Positions 53,777 through 64,000 of a stretch of 64,000 bases of DNA are shown here, piece by piece (within the stretch, counting starts at the first letter, position 1; every line of letters starts with the position of its first letter). The stretch comes from Sphingomonas brevis (GTDB lineage Bacteria > Pseudomonadota > Alphaproteobacteria > Sphingomonadales > Sphingomonadaceae): the NCBI RefSeq assembly GCF_023516505.1, contig NZ_JAMGBB010000001.1, positions 1,674,001-1,738,000 on the forward strand. The letters run 5' to 3'. The position numbers and the translations under genes are program-made. The notes below the pieces were generated by a model. It had not been told where the DNA came from. It made no database searches and saw only the letters and a list, made by a program, of their open reading frames with translations.

Positions 53777-54178
53777 ATGAACCGCCCCATGTTCGAGCAT
53801 CGCATCATCGCGCCAGCCGACGCCATCGACGAGCTTGGCCATGTCAACAATGCGGTCTGGGTCCAGTGGATTCAGGAAGTAGCGCTAGCACATTGGTACA
53901 GCGTCGCGGCGCCTGACCATCAGGACGACTACATCTGGGTCGTGGTCCGGCACGAGATTGATTATCTCCGCGCCGCCTTCGAAGGCGATGTGCTGACCGG
54001 CCGGACCTGGGTCGGCGAGGCGCCCAGGGGAGCCCGGTTCGACCGGCACATGGAATTCGTCGGCGAGGACGGCAAGGTCCGGGTCCGCGCAGTCACGCAA
54101 TGGGCGATCATCGACAAGGCCAGCGGCCGGCCGATCCGAGTCCCACCCGAAGTCATCGCGCCCTTTATTGACGAATGA
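53777..54178 (+). CDS. Acyl-CoA thioesterase (4HBT hotdog)
   Basis: A 133-residue hotdog-fold protein. Catalytic-type pattern DELGHVNNAVWVQWIQEVAL with the Asp/His/Asn set of 4-hydroxybenzoyl-CoA-like thioesterases, then VVVRHEIDYLRAAFEGDVL. Substrate unknown. It sits 25 bases before maiA. Confidence 0.85.
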   Translation: MNRPMFEHRIIAPADAIDELGHVNNAVWVQWIQEVALAHWYSVAAPDHQDDYIWVVVRHEIDYLRAAFEGDVLTGRTWVGEAPRGARFDRHMEFVGEDGKVRVRAVTQWAIIDKASGRPIRVPPEVIAPFIDE

Positions 54179-54203
54179 GGCCAAGCAGGCGCAGCATCCG
54201 CCG

Positions 54204-54839
54204 ATGGCTCGCGCGCTGCTCTATGACTATTTCCGCTCTTCAGCGGCATATCGCGTGCGCATCGCGCTCAACCTCAAGGGCATCGATTATGACCAGCGGC
54301 AAGTAAACCTGGCCAAAGGCGGTCAGAAGGAAGCCTCCTATCGCGCCCTCAATCCCCAGGGGCTGGTGCCGATGCTGGAGATCGACGGCCATCGGCTGAC
54401 GCAAAGCCTGTCGATCATGGTATATCTCGACCAGAAGTTTCCGGAGCCTCGGCTGATGCCGGCCGATGCGGCCGACGGCGCCCATGTTCGCGCGATGGCG
54501 CTGACGGTCGCCTGCGACATCCATCCGCTCAACAACCTTCGCGTCCTCAAATATCTGCGCGGCGAGCTGGGGGTCAGCGAGGAAGCCAAGGACGAATGGT
54601 ATCGCCATTGGGTGGCCGAGGGTCTTGCGGCACTTGAGGAAATGGCGAAGCCGCACGCGGGAGCCTTCCTGTTCGGCGATGCGCCGACCATCGCCGATAT
54701 CTGCCTGGTTCCGCAGCTCTACAATGCACGGCGCTTCTCGGTGCCGCTTACGGCCTATCCCACCTTGCGTCGCGCCGACGAAACCGCCAGCGCTCATGCG
54801 GCCTTTGCTGCCGCCCACCCTGACCGACAGGAGCAGTGA
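54204..54839 (+). CDS. maiA: Maleylacetoacetate isomerase
   Basis: A 211-residue zeta-class glutathione transferase that isomerises maleylacetoacetate to fumarylacetoacetate. The active-site Ser-Ser lies in LLYDYFRSSAAYRVRIAL; NPQGLVPMLEIDG and the C-terminal FLFGDAPTIADICLVPQ are typical. Start ATG 54204 is chosen because it gives the normal N-terminus. It supplies the substrate of fahA, encoded nearby on the other strand. Confidence 0.92.
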   Translation: MARALLYDYFRSSAAYRVRIALNLKGIDYDQRQVNLAKGGQKEASYRALNPQGLVPMLEIDGHRLTQSLSIMVYLDQKFPEPRLMPADAADGAHVRAMALTVACDIHPLNNLRVLKYLRGELGVSEEAKDEWYRHWVAEGLAALEEMAKPHAGAFLFGDAPTIADICLVPQLYNARRFSVPLTAYPTLRRADETASAHAAFAAAHPDRQEQ

Positions 54840-54840
54840 A

Positions 54841-55656
54841 ATGAACAGGGTTGATAATATCAGCCGCGGAATGGACGACCTGAAGGCGCTCGCCGAGGTC
54901 GAAATTCCCAGCATGAAGGGCAAGGTCAGCGACGAGGAATGGGAAATCCGGGTCGATCTCGCCGCGGCCTACCGGCTGGTCGCGCATTATGGCTGGGACG
55001 ATCTCATCTTCACCCACCTGTCTGCGCGCATTCCGGGTCCCGAGCATCACTTCCTGCTCAATCCCTATCAGCTGATGTTCGAGGAAGTGACCGCCAGCTC
55101 GCTGGTCAAGGTCGACATTCACGGCAACCCGGTCGAGCCGACTCCCTTCATCACAAACCCGGCCGGTTTCACCATCCATTCGGCGGTGCACATGGCGCGC
55201 GAGGACGCCCATGCGGTGATGCACCTCCATACCCCGGCCGGACAGGCGGTCAGCGCCCATGAAGAAGGCCTGCTGCCGTTGACCCAGACTGCGATGATCA
55301 TCCGCGGCGATCTGGCCTTCCATGATTATGAGGGGATTGCGGTCGACCTTGACGAGCGCGAGCGGATTGTTGCCGACCTTGGGGACAAGGATGCCATGCT
55401 GCTCCGCAATCACGGGACCATGGCGGTTGGCCGAAACGTCGGCGAATGCTTCGTGAAGCTCTACTTCCTCGAGCGCGCTTGCCAGGCGCAGATCATGGCG
55501 CTCTCCGCCGGCGACAAGGTCAACAATCCCCCGCAGGGCGCCGCCGAGATTGCCGGCCAGCAGGGTGCCGCGGGACTCTCGATTGCGGCCAATATGCTCG
55601 CCTGGCCCGCCCTGAAGCGGAAGGCCTATCGGCTCGATCCGGGTTTCGCGAGCTGA
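54841..55656 (+). CDS. Class II aldolase/adducin family protein
   Basis: A 271-residue protein. The zinc motif HLH occurs in [30 protein letters not shown] opens the fold and [12 protein letters not shown] is the third ligand region. Members aldolise phosphorylated sugars or are regulatory. No sugar-kinase partner is nearby. It begins two bases after maiA and ends one base before the next gene. Confidence 0.88.
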   Translation: MNRVDNISRGMDDLKALAEVEIPSMKGKVSDEEWEIRVDLAAAYRLVAHYGWDDLIFTHLSARIPGPEHHFLLNPYQLMFEEVTASSLVKVDIHGNPVEPTPFITNPAGFTIHSAVHMAREDAHAVMHLHTPAGQAVSAHEEGLLPLTQTAMIIRGDLAFHDYEGIAVDLDERERIVADLGDKDAMLLRNHGTMAVGRNVGECFVKLYFLERACQAQIMALSAGDKVNNPPQGAAEIAGQQGAAGLSIAANMLAWPALKRKAYRLDPGFAS

Positions 55657-55657
55657 G

Positions 55658-56803
55658 TTGGCGAGGATCGCGGCAAGCGTTGGCGACTTTCGTGCGCTCG
55701 CCAAGGCGCGACTGCCCCATTTTCTGTTCGAATATATCGACGGCGGCTCCTACGACGAGGTAACGCTCAGGCGAAATATCGAGAATTTGCAGTCGGTTAC
55801 GCTGAAGCAGCGCGTGATGCGCGACGTATCGGCGATCGACCTGGCGACCAACCTGTTCGGCACGGATTACACACTGCCGGTTGGTCTTGGCCCGGTTGGA
55901 ATGTCGGGCATGTATGCCCGGCGCGGCGAAGTTCAGGCCGCGCGGGCAGCCAAGGCCGCCGGCCTACCCTTCTCCCTGTCCTCGCTCAGCGTCTGCCCGG
56001 TGCGCGAGATTGCCGCCGAGTTGAAGGCGCCGTTCTGGCTGCAGCTCTACATGATCAAGGACCGAGCGTTCCTTACCGATCTTCTCGCTGTCGGCCGCGA
56101 CGCAGGCTGTTCGGTCCTGCTTCTGACCGTCGACCTGCCGGTGTCGGGCAGCCGCTATCGCGACGCCCGTTCGGGCCTGTCCGTGCCTGCCGGCGCCCGC
56201 GCATCCTTTCGCCGTTTCTGCCAATCGGTCGCAAAGCCCCGCTGGGCCTGGAACGTCGGCCTTCATGGCAGGCCGCACAGCCTCGGCAATCTCGAGCCGG
56301 TACTTGGGGCCAATACGGGCCTGGAGGATTATTTCGGCTGGATCGGCGCCAATTTCGATCCGTCCATTAGCTGGGCCGACCTTGCCTGGGTGCGCGGCCA
56401 GTGGCCCGGACCGATCGTCATCAAGGGCGTGCTCGATCCCGGCGATGCCCGGGCCGCGCTCGATCACGGCGCTGACGGCATTGTCGTTTCCAACCATGGC
56501 GGGAGGCAGCTCGACGGGGCCATGTCGACCGCGCAGGCCTTGCCGGGCATCGCCGACGCCGTCGCCGGCCGCGTCCCGCTGCTTGTCGATGGCGGAGTCC
56601 GGTCCGGCCTCGACGTCGTCCGGATGCTGGCGCTCGGCGCCGATTTCGTCCTGCTCGGCCGCGCCTGGGCCTATGCCCTGGCGGCCGACGGCGAAGCGGG
56701 CGTCGCCCATCTCCTGAAACTGATCGAGGCGGAAATGCGCGTCGCGATGGCGCTGACCGGCTGCACCAGGATCGAAGAGGTTCGTCCCGGGATATTGGCC
56801 TGA
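55658..56803 (+). CDS. lldD: FMN-dependent alpha-hydroxy-acid dehydrogenase
   Basis: A 381-residue TIM-barrel flavoenzyme with TTG start. FMN and substrate residues are in [36 protein letters not shown] (catalytic His) and [19 protein letters not shown]. It is probably L-lactate dehydrogenase but could act on another 2-hydroxy acid, so lldD is a tentative symbol. It is coupled to the aldolase gene. Confidence 0.9.
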   Translation: MARIAASVGDFRALAKARLPHFLFEYIDGGSYDEVTLRRNIENLQSVTLKQRVMRDVSAIDLATNLFGTDYTLPVGLGPVGMSGMYARRGEVQAARAAKAAGLPFSLSSLSVCPVREIAAELKAPFWLQLYMIKDRAFLTDLLAVGRDAGCSVLLLTVDLPVSGSRYRDARSGLSVPAGARASFRRFCQSVAKPRWAWNVGLHGRPHSLGNLEPVLGANTGLEDYFGWIGANFDPSISWADLAWVRGQWPGPIVIKGVLDPGDARAALDHGADGIVVSNHGGRQLDGAMSTAQALPGIADAVAGRVPLLVDGGVRSGLDVVRMLALGADFVLLGRAWAYALAADGEAGVAHLLKLIEAEMRVAMALTGCTRIEEVRPGILA

Positions 56804-56832
56804 TCTTTGCGCCGCTTGGCTCGCTCTACGAG

Positions 56833-57279
56833 CTAGGCGGGAAATACTGCGGAGAGGCGATCGACCGCGGATTTCAGTTCGCGCACGCTCTGCTCCGCCT
56901 CGCCCTGCGAAACATGACTGCGGCTCACGCCGTCACGATCCAGGGCTTCCAGCGTCAACAGCCATTGGCCGTGGCTATCGACATAGATTTTGCCCGCACC
57001 GTGGACGATGAAATTGCGGTCGCTGGCCTGAAGCTTGAAATCCTCAAGCGCTTTCGCTTGCTTCGGTTGGCTTTTGACGAGCTCCGCGAGGCGCGCAATG
57101 CGCTGGCCGAAGAGCAAGGGCATTGATTTGCCGCCAAGCTTCTTGAGGAGCGCCTGTCCTATAATAAGTTCCCCGCGCGCAATCTGGTTGACGCACCGGC
57201 CACGCCAACGATTTGCGTCGTCGATGGCCTGGCGATGCGCTTCCTTAAACAGAATGGCGATATCGCCGTGCGCGTTCAT
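56833..57279 (-). CDS. Conserved hypothetical protein
   Basis: A 148-residue protein from MNAHGDIAIL; earlier starts in the same frame exist and none has a good ribosome site. It is mostly helical (ILFKEAHRQAIDDANRWRGR, LIIGQALLKKLGG), with a central RFIVHG-like NFIVHGAGKIYVD segment. No family was recognised. It lies beside the hotdog gene on the same strand. Confidence 0.55.
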   Translation of the reverse strand: MNAHGDIAILFKEAHRQAIDDANRWRGRCVNQIARGELIIGQALLKKLGGKSMPLLFGQRIARLAELVKSQPKQAKALEDFKLQASDRNFIVHGAGKIYVDSHGQWLLTLEALDRDGVSRSHVSQGEAEQSVRELKSAVDRLSAVFPA

Positions 57280-57310
57280 CGCAAATTCGTAATCGCCCGA
57301 CAGTTGAGAT

Positions 57311-58045
57311 CTAGTTAGCGCCCCCTCCCGGCAGCCGATTGATTTCGATCCAGAGTGCCTTGGCGAGTGCGACGACGTCGCCCGCCTCATCGTGGATTAC
57401 CGTCGCGCTATGGTGCTTGCGGCCTTCGCGGCTCAATTCCCAGGAGGTAATGCTAAGCCGCTCGCCAGGTGTCACCTTCCGGTCGACCCTGCCCGCCAGC
57501 CGGGCCAGCAACGCCAGCGGCCGCGGCTCGCACAGGCCGAAATAGCTCGGGCAATCGAGCGCCGCCCAGATAAATCGCTCTTCGATATGGCCATGGTCGT
57601 CAGCGAATTCCGCGGGCGCGGACCATTCCGCTACCGCGACGTCGCGGTGCGGGCTCTCGCCGGGATAGATGCAGAGTCCGTCGCCCGGCCCGCGCTCGGT
57701 GCCGCACACGAAGCATCCGGGGATCGGATGGCCGGAAGGACCCGGAAAACTCATCGCCGCAGCTTCCAGTTCGTCTTCCGTCGGGGGACCCGGCAGGTCG
57801 AAATCGAATGGTTCGTCATAAGGCCGTCCGCGGGCATAATTTCGCTCCGCATCGAACAGCATTACTTCGGCATCGTCGCGGCGGCGATGAAGCGGCACGT
57901 CGAGCGGCGGCGGCGCCAGCAGCGTAACCTCGGCCGGACCGTCGATCCACTCGGCCACCAGCCCGACCACATAACCGCCATTGCCGGAGGCGGGCGGCCC
58001 GCGGAAACGGTGCGCGATATGCACTTCATCCGACTGGCTGGTCAT
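57311..58045 (-). CDS. Hotdog-fold thioesterase-like protein
   Basis: A 244-residue protein starting MTSQSDEVHI. HRFRGPPASGNGGYVVGLVA is the first hotdog motif; CFVCGTERGPGDGLCIYPG marks the second repeat with a conserved Cys pair. It is a known but uncharacterised thioesterase-superfamily type. Function not known. The upstream start at 58147 lacks support. Confidence 0.75.
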   Translation of the reverse strand: MTSQSDEVHIAHRFRGPPASGNGGYVVGLVAEWIDGPAEVTLLAPPPLDVPLHRRRDDAEVMLFDAERNYARGRPYDEPFDFDLPGPPTEDELEAAAMSFPGPSGHPIPGCFVCGTERGPGDGLCIYPGESPHRDVAVAEWSAPAEFADDHGHIEERFIWAALDCPSYFGLCEPRPLALLARLAGRVDRKVTPGERLSITSWELSREGRKHHSATVIHDEAGDVVALAKALWIEINRLPGGGAN

Positions 58046-58183
58046 GGCGTGCAAGATTAGGCCGCGAGACCGGTCAGGGCAATGCGCGTGGGCCGGACCC
58101 ATCGCGGCACCTTGACCATCCCGCGGATGGTCAAAATGAATCACCATTTCGGACCATGCCCCGCATGGCCCTGAAAATGATGA

Positions 58184-58260
58184 TGGTCGGGGAGAGAGGA
58201 TTCGAACCTCCGGCCCCTGCCTCCCGAAGACAGTGCTCTACCAGGCTGAGCTACTCCCCG
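58184..58260 (-). tRNA. tRNA-Pro, anticodon CGG
   Basis: Minus-strand cloverleaf with acceptor CGGGGAG/CTCCCCG, D arm GCTCAGCCTGGTAGAGC, anticodon stem CTGTC/GGCAG and loop TTCGGGA (CGG), T arm GGAGG-TTCGAAT-CCTCT with one wobble pair, A and CCA. All parts are complete. Confidence 0.95.
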
Positions 58261-58335
58261 ACCGGGCTCCCGGACCAGACGGTCCGGTGCAGGGCGAGCG
58301 GCCTCCTAGCTGGCGAGTCCGGATCGCGCAAGCCA

Positions 58336-58357
58336 TGTCCTGAGCGAAGTCGAAGGA
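58336..58357 (+). repeat. Dispersed 22-bp element, intergenic copy
   Basis: CCTGAGCGAAGTCGAAGG on the plus strand. It matches the element inside ptrB (13257) at 19 of 22 positions. It lies downstream of the ferredoxin-reductase gene. Confidence 0.65.
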
Positions 58358-58365
58358 GGTGCGGG

Positions 58366-59676
58366 TCAGCGGCCCAACGTTTTTAGCCAGTCCTCGTGCC
58401 GGACCATCTTTTCGCGTGGGCAACCCGGGCGCGCAGCGGCCACTTCGGCCGCTTCGATAGTGCGCCAATCGGCAAAGCTGGTTGCCTTGAGCCCGCGCTC
58501 GCCGAGCAGCGCCCGCAATCCCTCCGCCCCCGGCTTTCCGCCACCCGATCCGGGCGGCATCGCGGCCGCGATCCGATCGGCCACTTCATAGCCGTCGGGA
58601 CGATTGGTGCCGATCGTGCCGGTCGGTCCGCGCCTCGCCCAGCCCACAGCGTAGAGCCCGTCGGCGATCCTGCCCTGGTCGTTGGCGAACTTGCCACCCC
58701 GTTCGTCGTAAGGAACGCCGTCGATCCTTGGGGTCTGGTAGCCGATCGAGGTGACGATCAGGCTCGCCGGCACCTCATAGATCTCGCCCGTACCCTGGGC
58801 CGCGCCGCTGTCGTCGAGCACGGTCCGCTCGACAATCAACCGCTCAGCCTTGCCGTCGCCTTCGATCCTGAGCGGCTTGGCGAAGAAGTCGAAGACGATC
58901 CGCTTGGCCTTCGATGCGTCCGGCCCCGAGCTCGCGAACTCCCGCAAGATGGTGATCGACTTGCGATGTCCCGGCTCTAGCGTCTCGTCGGCTTCGACCG
59001 GCGGGAAGTCGGCGGCCTCGACGACCGGCGTCGCCACTTCCAAATGGCCGAGCTCGCCCAATTCCTTGGGAGTCATCGAAATCTGGTGCGGTCCGCGGCG
59101 ACCGAGAATCGTCACCGTCTGGATCGCCGAATGGTCGAGCGCATCCAGCGCATGGGCGACGATGTCCGACCCTTCGAACTCATGACGGTTCTTGGACAGG
59201 ATACGCGCGCAATCGAGCGCGACATTGCCGTTGCCGATGACCGCCGCATTGGCGCTTCTGAGCGGTGGATCCAGGTCGGCGAAATCGGGATGGCCGTTGT
59301 ACCAGCCGACGAACTCGGCCGATCCGACCACGCCCGGCAAATCCTCGCCGGGGATGCCGAGCTTGCGATCGTGCGGCGCCCCAATCGCCAGGATCACGGC
59401 GTCGTACAGAGTGCGGAGTTCATCGGCGGACACATCCCTGCCGACCGCGACATTGCCGACGAATTCGACCGTGTCGCCTTCGGCAACCTGGTCGTAGCGT
59501 TTGGACACCGCCTTCAGCGACTGGTGGTCGGGCGCAACGCCGAAGCGGATCAGGCCATAAGGCACGGGATAGCGGTCGACGATATCGATCCGGGCCTGAT
59601 CGCCATAGGCCTTGGCCAGCGCCTCGGCGGTATAGAAGCCGGCCGGCCCGGAACCCACGATCGCGAAATGCCGCAT
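58366..59676 (-). CDS. fprA: Ferredoxin-NADP reductase (adrenodoxin-reductase-like)
   Basis: A 436-residue flavoenzyme. FAD motif GSGPAGFYTAEAL, then DRYPVPYGLIRFGVAPDH; NADP motif VIGNGNVALDCARIL; and a C-terminal GWARRGPTGTIGTNRPDG typical of the adrenodoxin-reductase group. It would supply electrons to ferredoxins that serve P450 or other oxygenases. Confidence 0.92.
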   Translation of the reverse strand: MRHFAIVGSGPAGFYTAEALAKAYGDQARIDIVDRYPVPYGLIRFGVAPDHQSLKAVSKRYDQVAEGDTVEFVGNVAVGRDVSADELRTLYDAVILAIGAPHDRKLGIPGEDLPGVVGSAEFVGWYNGHPDFADLDPPLRSANAAVIGNGNVALDCARILSKNRHEFEGSDIVAHALDALDHSAIQTVTILGRRGPHQISMTPKELGELGHLEVATPVVEAADFPPVEADETLEPGHRKSITILREFASSGPDASKAKRIVFDFFAKPLRIEGDGKAERLIVERTVLDDSGAAQGTGEIYEVPASLIVTSIGYQTPRIDGVPYDERGGKFANDQGRIADGLYAVGWARRGPTGTIGTNRPDGYEVADRIAAAMPPGSGGGKPGAEGLRALLGERGLKATSFADWRTIEAAEVAAARPGCPREKMVRHEDWLKTLGR

Positions 59677-59706
59677 GCCGACTCCCCTGTTGCCTCAGGG
59701 AAGAGC

Positions 59707-60027
59707 CTAGTCGCGCTTGTCCTCAAGCAGCAAGTCGCTGCCCTTGAGCTTCATCATCTGCTCGATCGGTCCGGCGAACAATGCGAGCATCCCGGGCAGC
59801 TGGATATGGCAATGGACCTTGGTCTCCTCGACGTCGATCCGCGCCTCGACCGCCTGGCCCATGGCATGAACGGTGAGGTCGAGTCGCTCGCCAGACCAAT
59901 TGGCGTCGATATGACTGGCCCCACCCGGAATCTGATCCTTGAGCTTGTGGATGTTGGTGGCGATCCGGCGGTGGGCCTCGTCACGGCCAAGCTTGTGCGG
60001 AATATCGACGTCGATCGGGCGCTGCAT
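59707..60027 (-). CDS. Polyhydroxyalkanoic acid system family protein
   Basis: A 106-residue protein of the PHA_gran_rgn type: HKLGRDEAHRRIATNIHKLK opens, a β-layered middle (HIDANWSGERLDLTVHAMG) and LKGSDLLLEDKRD end. Known as a granule-region or cyclase-like small protein. It fits with phaB at 36004. Confidence 0.82.
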   Translation of the reverse strand: MQRPIDVDIPHKLGRDEAHRRIATNIHKLKDQIPGGASHIDANWSGERLDLTVHAMGQAVEARIDVEETKVHCHIQLPGMLALFAGPIEQMMKLKGSDLLLEDKRD

Positions 60028-60085
60028 GGCCGAAACATGCGGTGCGCGGCGTTGCTTTTCAATCGCCGGAGAGTTCTTATGGGCA

Positions 60086-60820
60086 ATGACCCGCTGGCTA
60101 ATCGCGATGTTGATGCTGTTGTCGGCCCCGGCGCTTGCCCAAAGCCCCCAGGCGATGCCGCAGTGGAATCCGGCGGCGCCCTATGTCACAGCCGGGCAGG
60201 ATGAGCCCGGCTACCGCGCCTGGGTAGGCAGAGTGTCGTGGCGCCCGGTCTATGTGAAGGCCTTCAACGATTATCTGACGACCTATGGCGTCGGCGGAGT
60301 CGTGCCGACCTGGCAGCTGCTGCGCACTGCCACCGACTGGGAGAAATGCGGCGCCGAGCCCTATGAGATTCCACCGCCTGGCGCGTGGCCAAACATCGTC
60401 GCCGCGCTGCGCTACGTCGGCGCCTATGTGATTCCCCGGATCGGCCCGGTCGAGGTCGTGTCGGTTTACCGCAACGAGCGCCTCAACTCTTGCGCCGGCG
60501 GAGCGCCGGAGAGCACCCACAAGCTGCTTGGAGCGGTCGACATGGTGCCGCTGAGGCCGATTACCCGCGAAGCGCTAATGACCCGCTTGTGCCAGATCCA
60601 CCTGGCTAGCGGCGCGCAATTCTACGTCGGCCTCGGGCTCTACAAGGGCATCCGGTTTCACGTCGACGCCAAGAAGTTTCGCGAATGGGGCATGGCGGGC
60701 GCCCAGGGGCATTTCGGCTGCACGGCGGTGCTGGCCGAGGGACCAATGCCCTTCCCCATCGCTCCGCCGGACTTCGCCGGTGTTCCCGTCTCTCCCGATC
60801 CTTCGGCGCCCCGCAACTGA
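60086..60820 (+). CDS. M15-like D-Ala-D-Ala carboxypeptidase-type protein
   Basis: A 244-residue secreted protein. Signal peptide about 1-19 (MTRWLIAMLMLLSAPALAQ). Zinc-peptidase M15 motif STHKLLGAVDMV (His and Asp ligands) and FHVDAKKF (second His) after SVYRNERLNSCAGGA. It probably trims peptidoglycan peptides in the periplasm. ATG 60086 is preferred over upstream frames. Confidence 0.8.
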   Translation: MTRWLIAMLMLLSAPALAQSPQAMPQWNPAAPYVTAGQDEPGYRAWVGRVSWRPVYVKAFNDYLTTYGVGGVVPTWQLLRTATDWEKCGAEPYEIPPPGAWPNIVAALRYVGAYVIPRIGPVEVVSVYRNERLNSCAGGAPESTHKLLGAVDMVPLRPITREALMTRLCQIHLASGAQFYVGLGLYKGIRFHVDAKKFREWGMAGAQGHFGCTAVLAEGPMPFPIAPPDFAGVPVSPDPSAPRN

Positions 60821-60886
60821 GGGTTGCGGAGGAGGCAATTGGGCTTCATCGTCCGCCGGCGATTTTCCGGGGAGCGAGAGTTTCCG

Positions 60887-62485
60887 ATGCTGCGTCCAGT
60901 TGCTTTTGCTGCCTTGTTGCTATCGGGCGCCGCCAGCGCACAGACTTTTTCCGCCGAGCGGGTCCACGCCGATGTCGCCTTCCTCGCCGATGATCTGCTC
61001 GAGGGCCGTGCCACGGGAAGTCGCGGCTATGACATCGCTGCCCATTATGTCGCGTCGCGATTCGACGCGCTGGGTCTGAAACCCGGCGGCAAGAACGGCT
61101 GGTACCAGCAAGTACCGTTCGTCACCGCCTCGGCCGATCCCGCCAAACCATCATCCCTGACCATTAACGGAACCCGCTTCGCCAACAACGAGCATATCAT
61201 CATCGGCCCGACTGTGGCCGCGGCGGTGATCGACCAGGCCGCACCCCTGGTGTTCGTCGGATACGGCCTTGAGAATGAATCGCTCGGCCTCGACGATTAT
61301 GGCGGGCTCGACGTTCGCGGAAAAATAGTCGTCTACCTGTGGGGAACGCCGGAGGGCCTTCCAAGCGAAATTGCGGCGACGCTCAACGACAAGAAGAGCG
61401 AGCTGGCCGTATCAAAGGGCGCCGTCGGAGCGATCAGCATCGCTTCGCAATCCCTGTTGCAGATTTTTCCCTGGGACAGGATCGTCAAGAACAGCGCCCT
61501 GCCGCGGATGCGCTGGGTCCATCCCGATGGCCATGTTGAAGACCCGACCGCCGCGCTCCGGCTGAGCGCCTTGATCGATAGCACCGCGGCCGAGGCATTG
61601 TTCAAAGGAAGCCCGTTTGAGAAGAATCTCGCCGCCGTCCTGGCCGACAGGAAGGCTCGGCCGAAGGGATTTGCCCTGCCCGCCCAGGTCCGGGTGGAGC
61701 GTTACAGCGTGATCGACAAGGTTCAGGGCGCCAATGTTCTCGGACTGCTCGAAGGCACCGACCCACAGCTAAAGAATGAGGTAGTGATGCTGAGCGCGCA
61801 CCTCGACCACCTTGGCATCATGCCGGTCGACCAGGCTGACAGGATCGCCAACGGGGCGATGGACAATGCCGCCGGCGTCGCCACCATGCTGGAGGCGGCG
61901 CGCGCTTTCGTCGACAGCGGGCAGCGGCCGAAGCGTTCGATCCTGTTTGTCGCCCTGACCGGCGAGGAGAAGGGCCTCTACGGCTCGGAATATCTCGCCA
62001 AATATCCCGAGCCCGCGGGCAAGAAGCTGGTCGCCGACGTCAACCTGGACGAGCCGTTGCTGACCTATGACTTCTCCGACGTGATCGCCTTTGGCGCGGA
62101 GCATTCGACCATTGGCGCGACGGTCGGCCGTGCGGCATCACGGATGGGGCTCAAATTGTCACCCGATCCGGCCCCGGATCAGAATAGTTTCGTCCGGTCA
62201 GACCATTATAGCTTCGTCAAGGAAGGAACCCCGGCCGTCATCCTGTCTACCGGCTACGCCAATGGCGGCGAGGCGGCATGGAAGGAATATGAGGACAAGC
62301 ATTACCACGATCCCAGCGACGACCTGTCGCAGCCAATCAATTGGGAGGCTGGGGCCAAATTCGCGCGGATCAATTATCTGATCGCGCGCGATCTGGCCGA
62401 CGCGCCGCAGGCCCCTCGCTGGTATTCCGGGGACTTCTTCGGCGAAAAGTTTGCGCCCAACGCGGCCAAGGCGCCAAAACCCTAG
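60887..62485 (+). CDS. Secreted M28-family peptidase
   Basis: A 532-residue zinc aminopeptidase-type enzyme with signal peptide (MLRPVAFAALLLSGAASAQ). The central 100-260 region is a PA-like insert. Zinc ligands: His in LSAHLDHLG, Asp in GAMDNAAGV, Glu in ALTGEEKGLYGSE, a later Asp in VNLDEP and the last His in HYHDPSDD. Probably periplasmic. It begins 66 bases after the M15 gene. Confidence 0.9.
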   Translation: MLRPVAFAALLLSGAASAQTFSAERVHADVAFLADDLLEGRATGSRGYDIAAHYVASRFDALGLKPGGKNGWYQQVPFVTASADPAKPSSLTINGTRFANNEHIIIGPTVAAAVIDQAAPLVFVGYGLENESLGLDDYGGLDVRGKIVVYLWGTPEGLPSEIAATLNDKKSELAVSKGAVGAISIASQSLLQIFPWDRIVKNSALPRMRWVHPDGHVEDPTAALRLSALIDSTAAEALFKGSPFEKNLAAVLADRKARPKGFALPAQVRVERYSVIDKVQGANVLGLLEGTDPQLKNEVVMLSAHLDHLGIMPVDQADRIANGAMDNAAGVATMLEAARAFVDSGQRPKRSILFVALTGEEKGLYGSEYLAKYPEPAGKKLVADVNLDEPLLTYDFSDVIAFGAEHSTIGATVGRAASRMGLKLSPDPAPDQNSFVRSDHYSFVKEGTPAVILSTGYANGGEAAWKEYEDKHYHDPSDDLSQPINWEAGAKFARINYLIARDLADAPQAPRWYSGDFFGEKFAPNAAKAPKP

Positions 62486-62537
62486 GGTTGTGCTACGCCG
62501 ATAACACACCACATGGCCTCCAACTTGAGGGGTACCC

Positions 62538-64000
<1,463 letters not shown>

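Noticed and set aside
62486-62537. Sigma-32 promoter before clpB
   Set aside because: A CTTGAG-like stretch lies too close to the start codon and no CCCCAT -10 was seen at the right distance.

Overview
The window is a GC-rich chromosomal segment of an alphaproteobacterium, most probably a member of the Sphingomonadaceae (Sphingomonas/Sphingomicrobium-like). This rests on the gene set: a very large NAD-type glutamate dehydrogenase, a STAS-MlaE lipid transporter operon, UrcA-family secreted proteins, a poly-hydroxyalkanoate-system protein, an adrenodoxin-reductase-like ferredoxin reductase, and bipartite palindromic intergenic repeats. No computation was run. Product names come from recognising motifs and family architecture.

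Layout. 1-2727: the 3' end of nrdA, three tiny overlapping membrane/lipoprotein genes, and nrdB (class Ia ribonucleotide reductase). 2735-6771: an accessory-looking stretch with a low-GC membrane protein, an HNH nuclease, a zinc-ribbon peptide, a secreted or anchored thermonuclease, a stand-alone DpnI-like nuclease domain and a helix-turn-helix protein, separated by palindromic repeats. 7096-11512: small hypothetical, lipoprotein and membrane genes and one solitary AAA ATPase. 11525-20518: peptidases (oligopeptidase B, aminopeptidase P, aminopeptidase N), tRNA-Thr(GGT), threonine aldolase and an EamA exporter. 20525-26637: the mla phospholipid-transport operon, divergent from a three-gene operon (CDP-alcohol phosphotransferase, nucleotidyltransferase, HAD phosphatase) that probably makes an unassigned lipid head group.

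26675-37781: a PLP sulfur-amino-acid enzyme; a chain of overlapping genes lgt / MidA-like methyltransferase / GNAT / pgeF; an acyl-CoA ligase overlapping an isoquinoline-oxidoreductase-like molybdoprotein and ferrochelatase; acetoacetyl-CoA reductase with a ribbon-helix-helix protein; and an ATP-grasp enzyme. 37781-43890: the 1548-residue glutamate dehydrogenase and a PAS-domain protein. 44044-48737: tRNA-Thr(CGT) and a tryptophan operon in the order trpL-trpD-trpCF-trpB-trpA. trpC and trpF are fused, and the operon is preceded by a Trp-rich leader peptide and a textbook attenuator terminator.

48841-62485: UrcA proteins; tyrosine-catabolism enzymes (fumarylacetoacetase, maleylacetoacetate isomerase) with a VOC protein; a second thermonuclease; thioesterases; an aldolase/adducin protein; an FMN-dependent 2-hydroxy-acid dehydrogenase; tRNA-Pro(CGG); ferredoxin reductase; an M15-like and an M28 peptidase. 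The window ends inside clpB.

The most notable items are the trp leader/attenuator, the DpnI-like nuclease without its winged-helix reader and with Gln in place of the catalytic Glu, the lipid-head-group operon, and a short palindromic element inserted in frame in oligopeptidase B and repeated near 58.34 kb.
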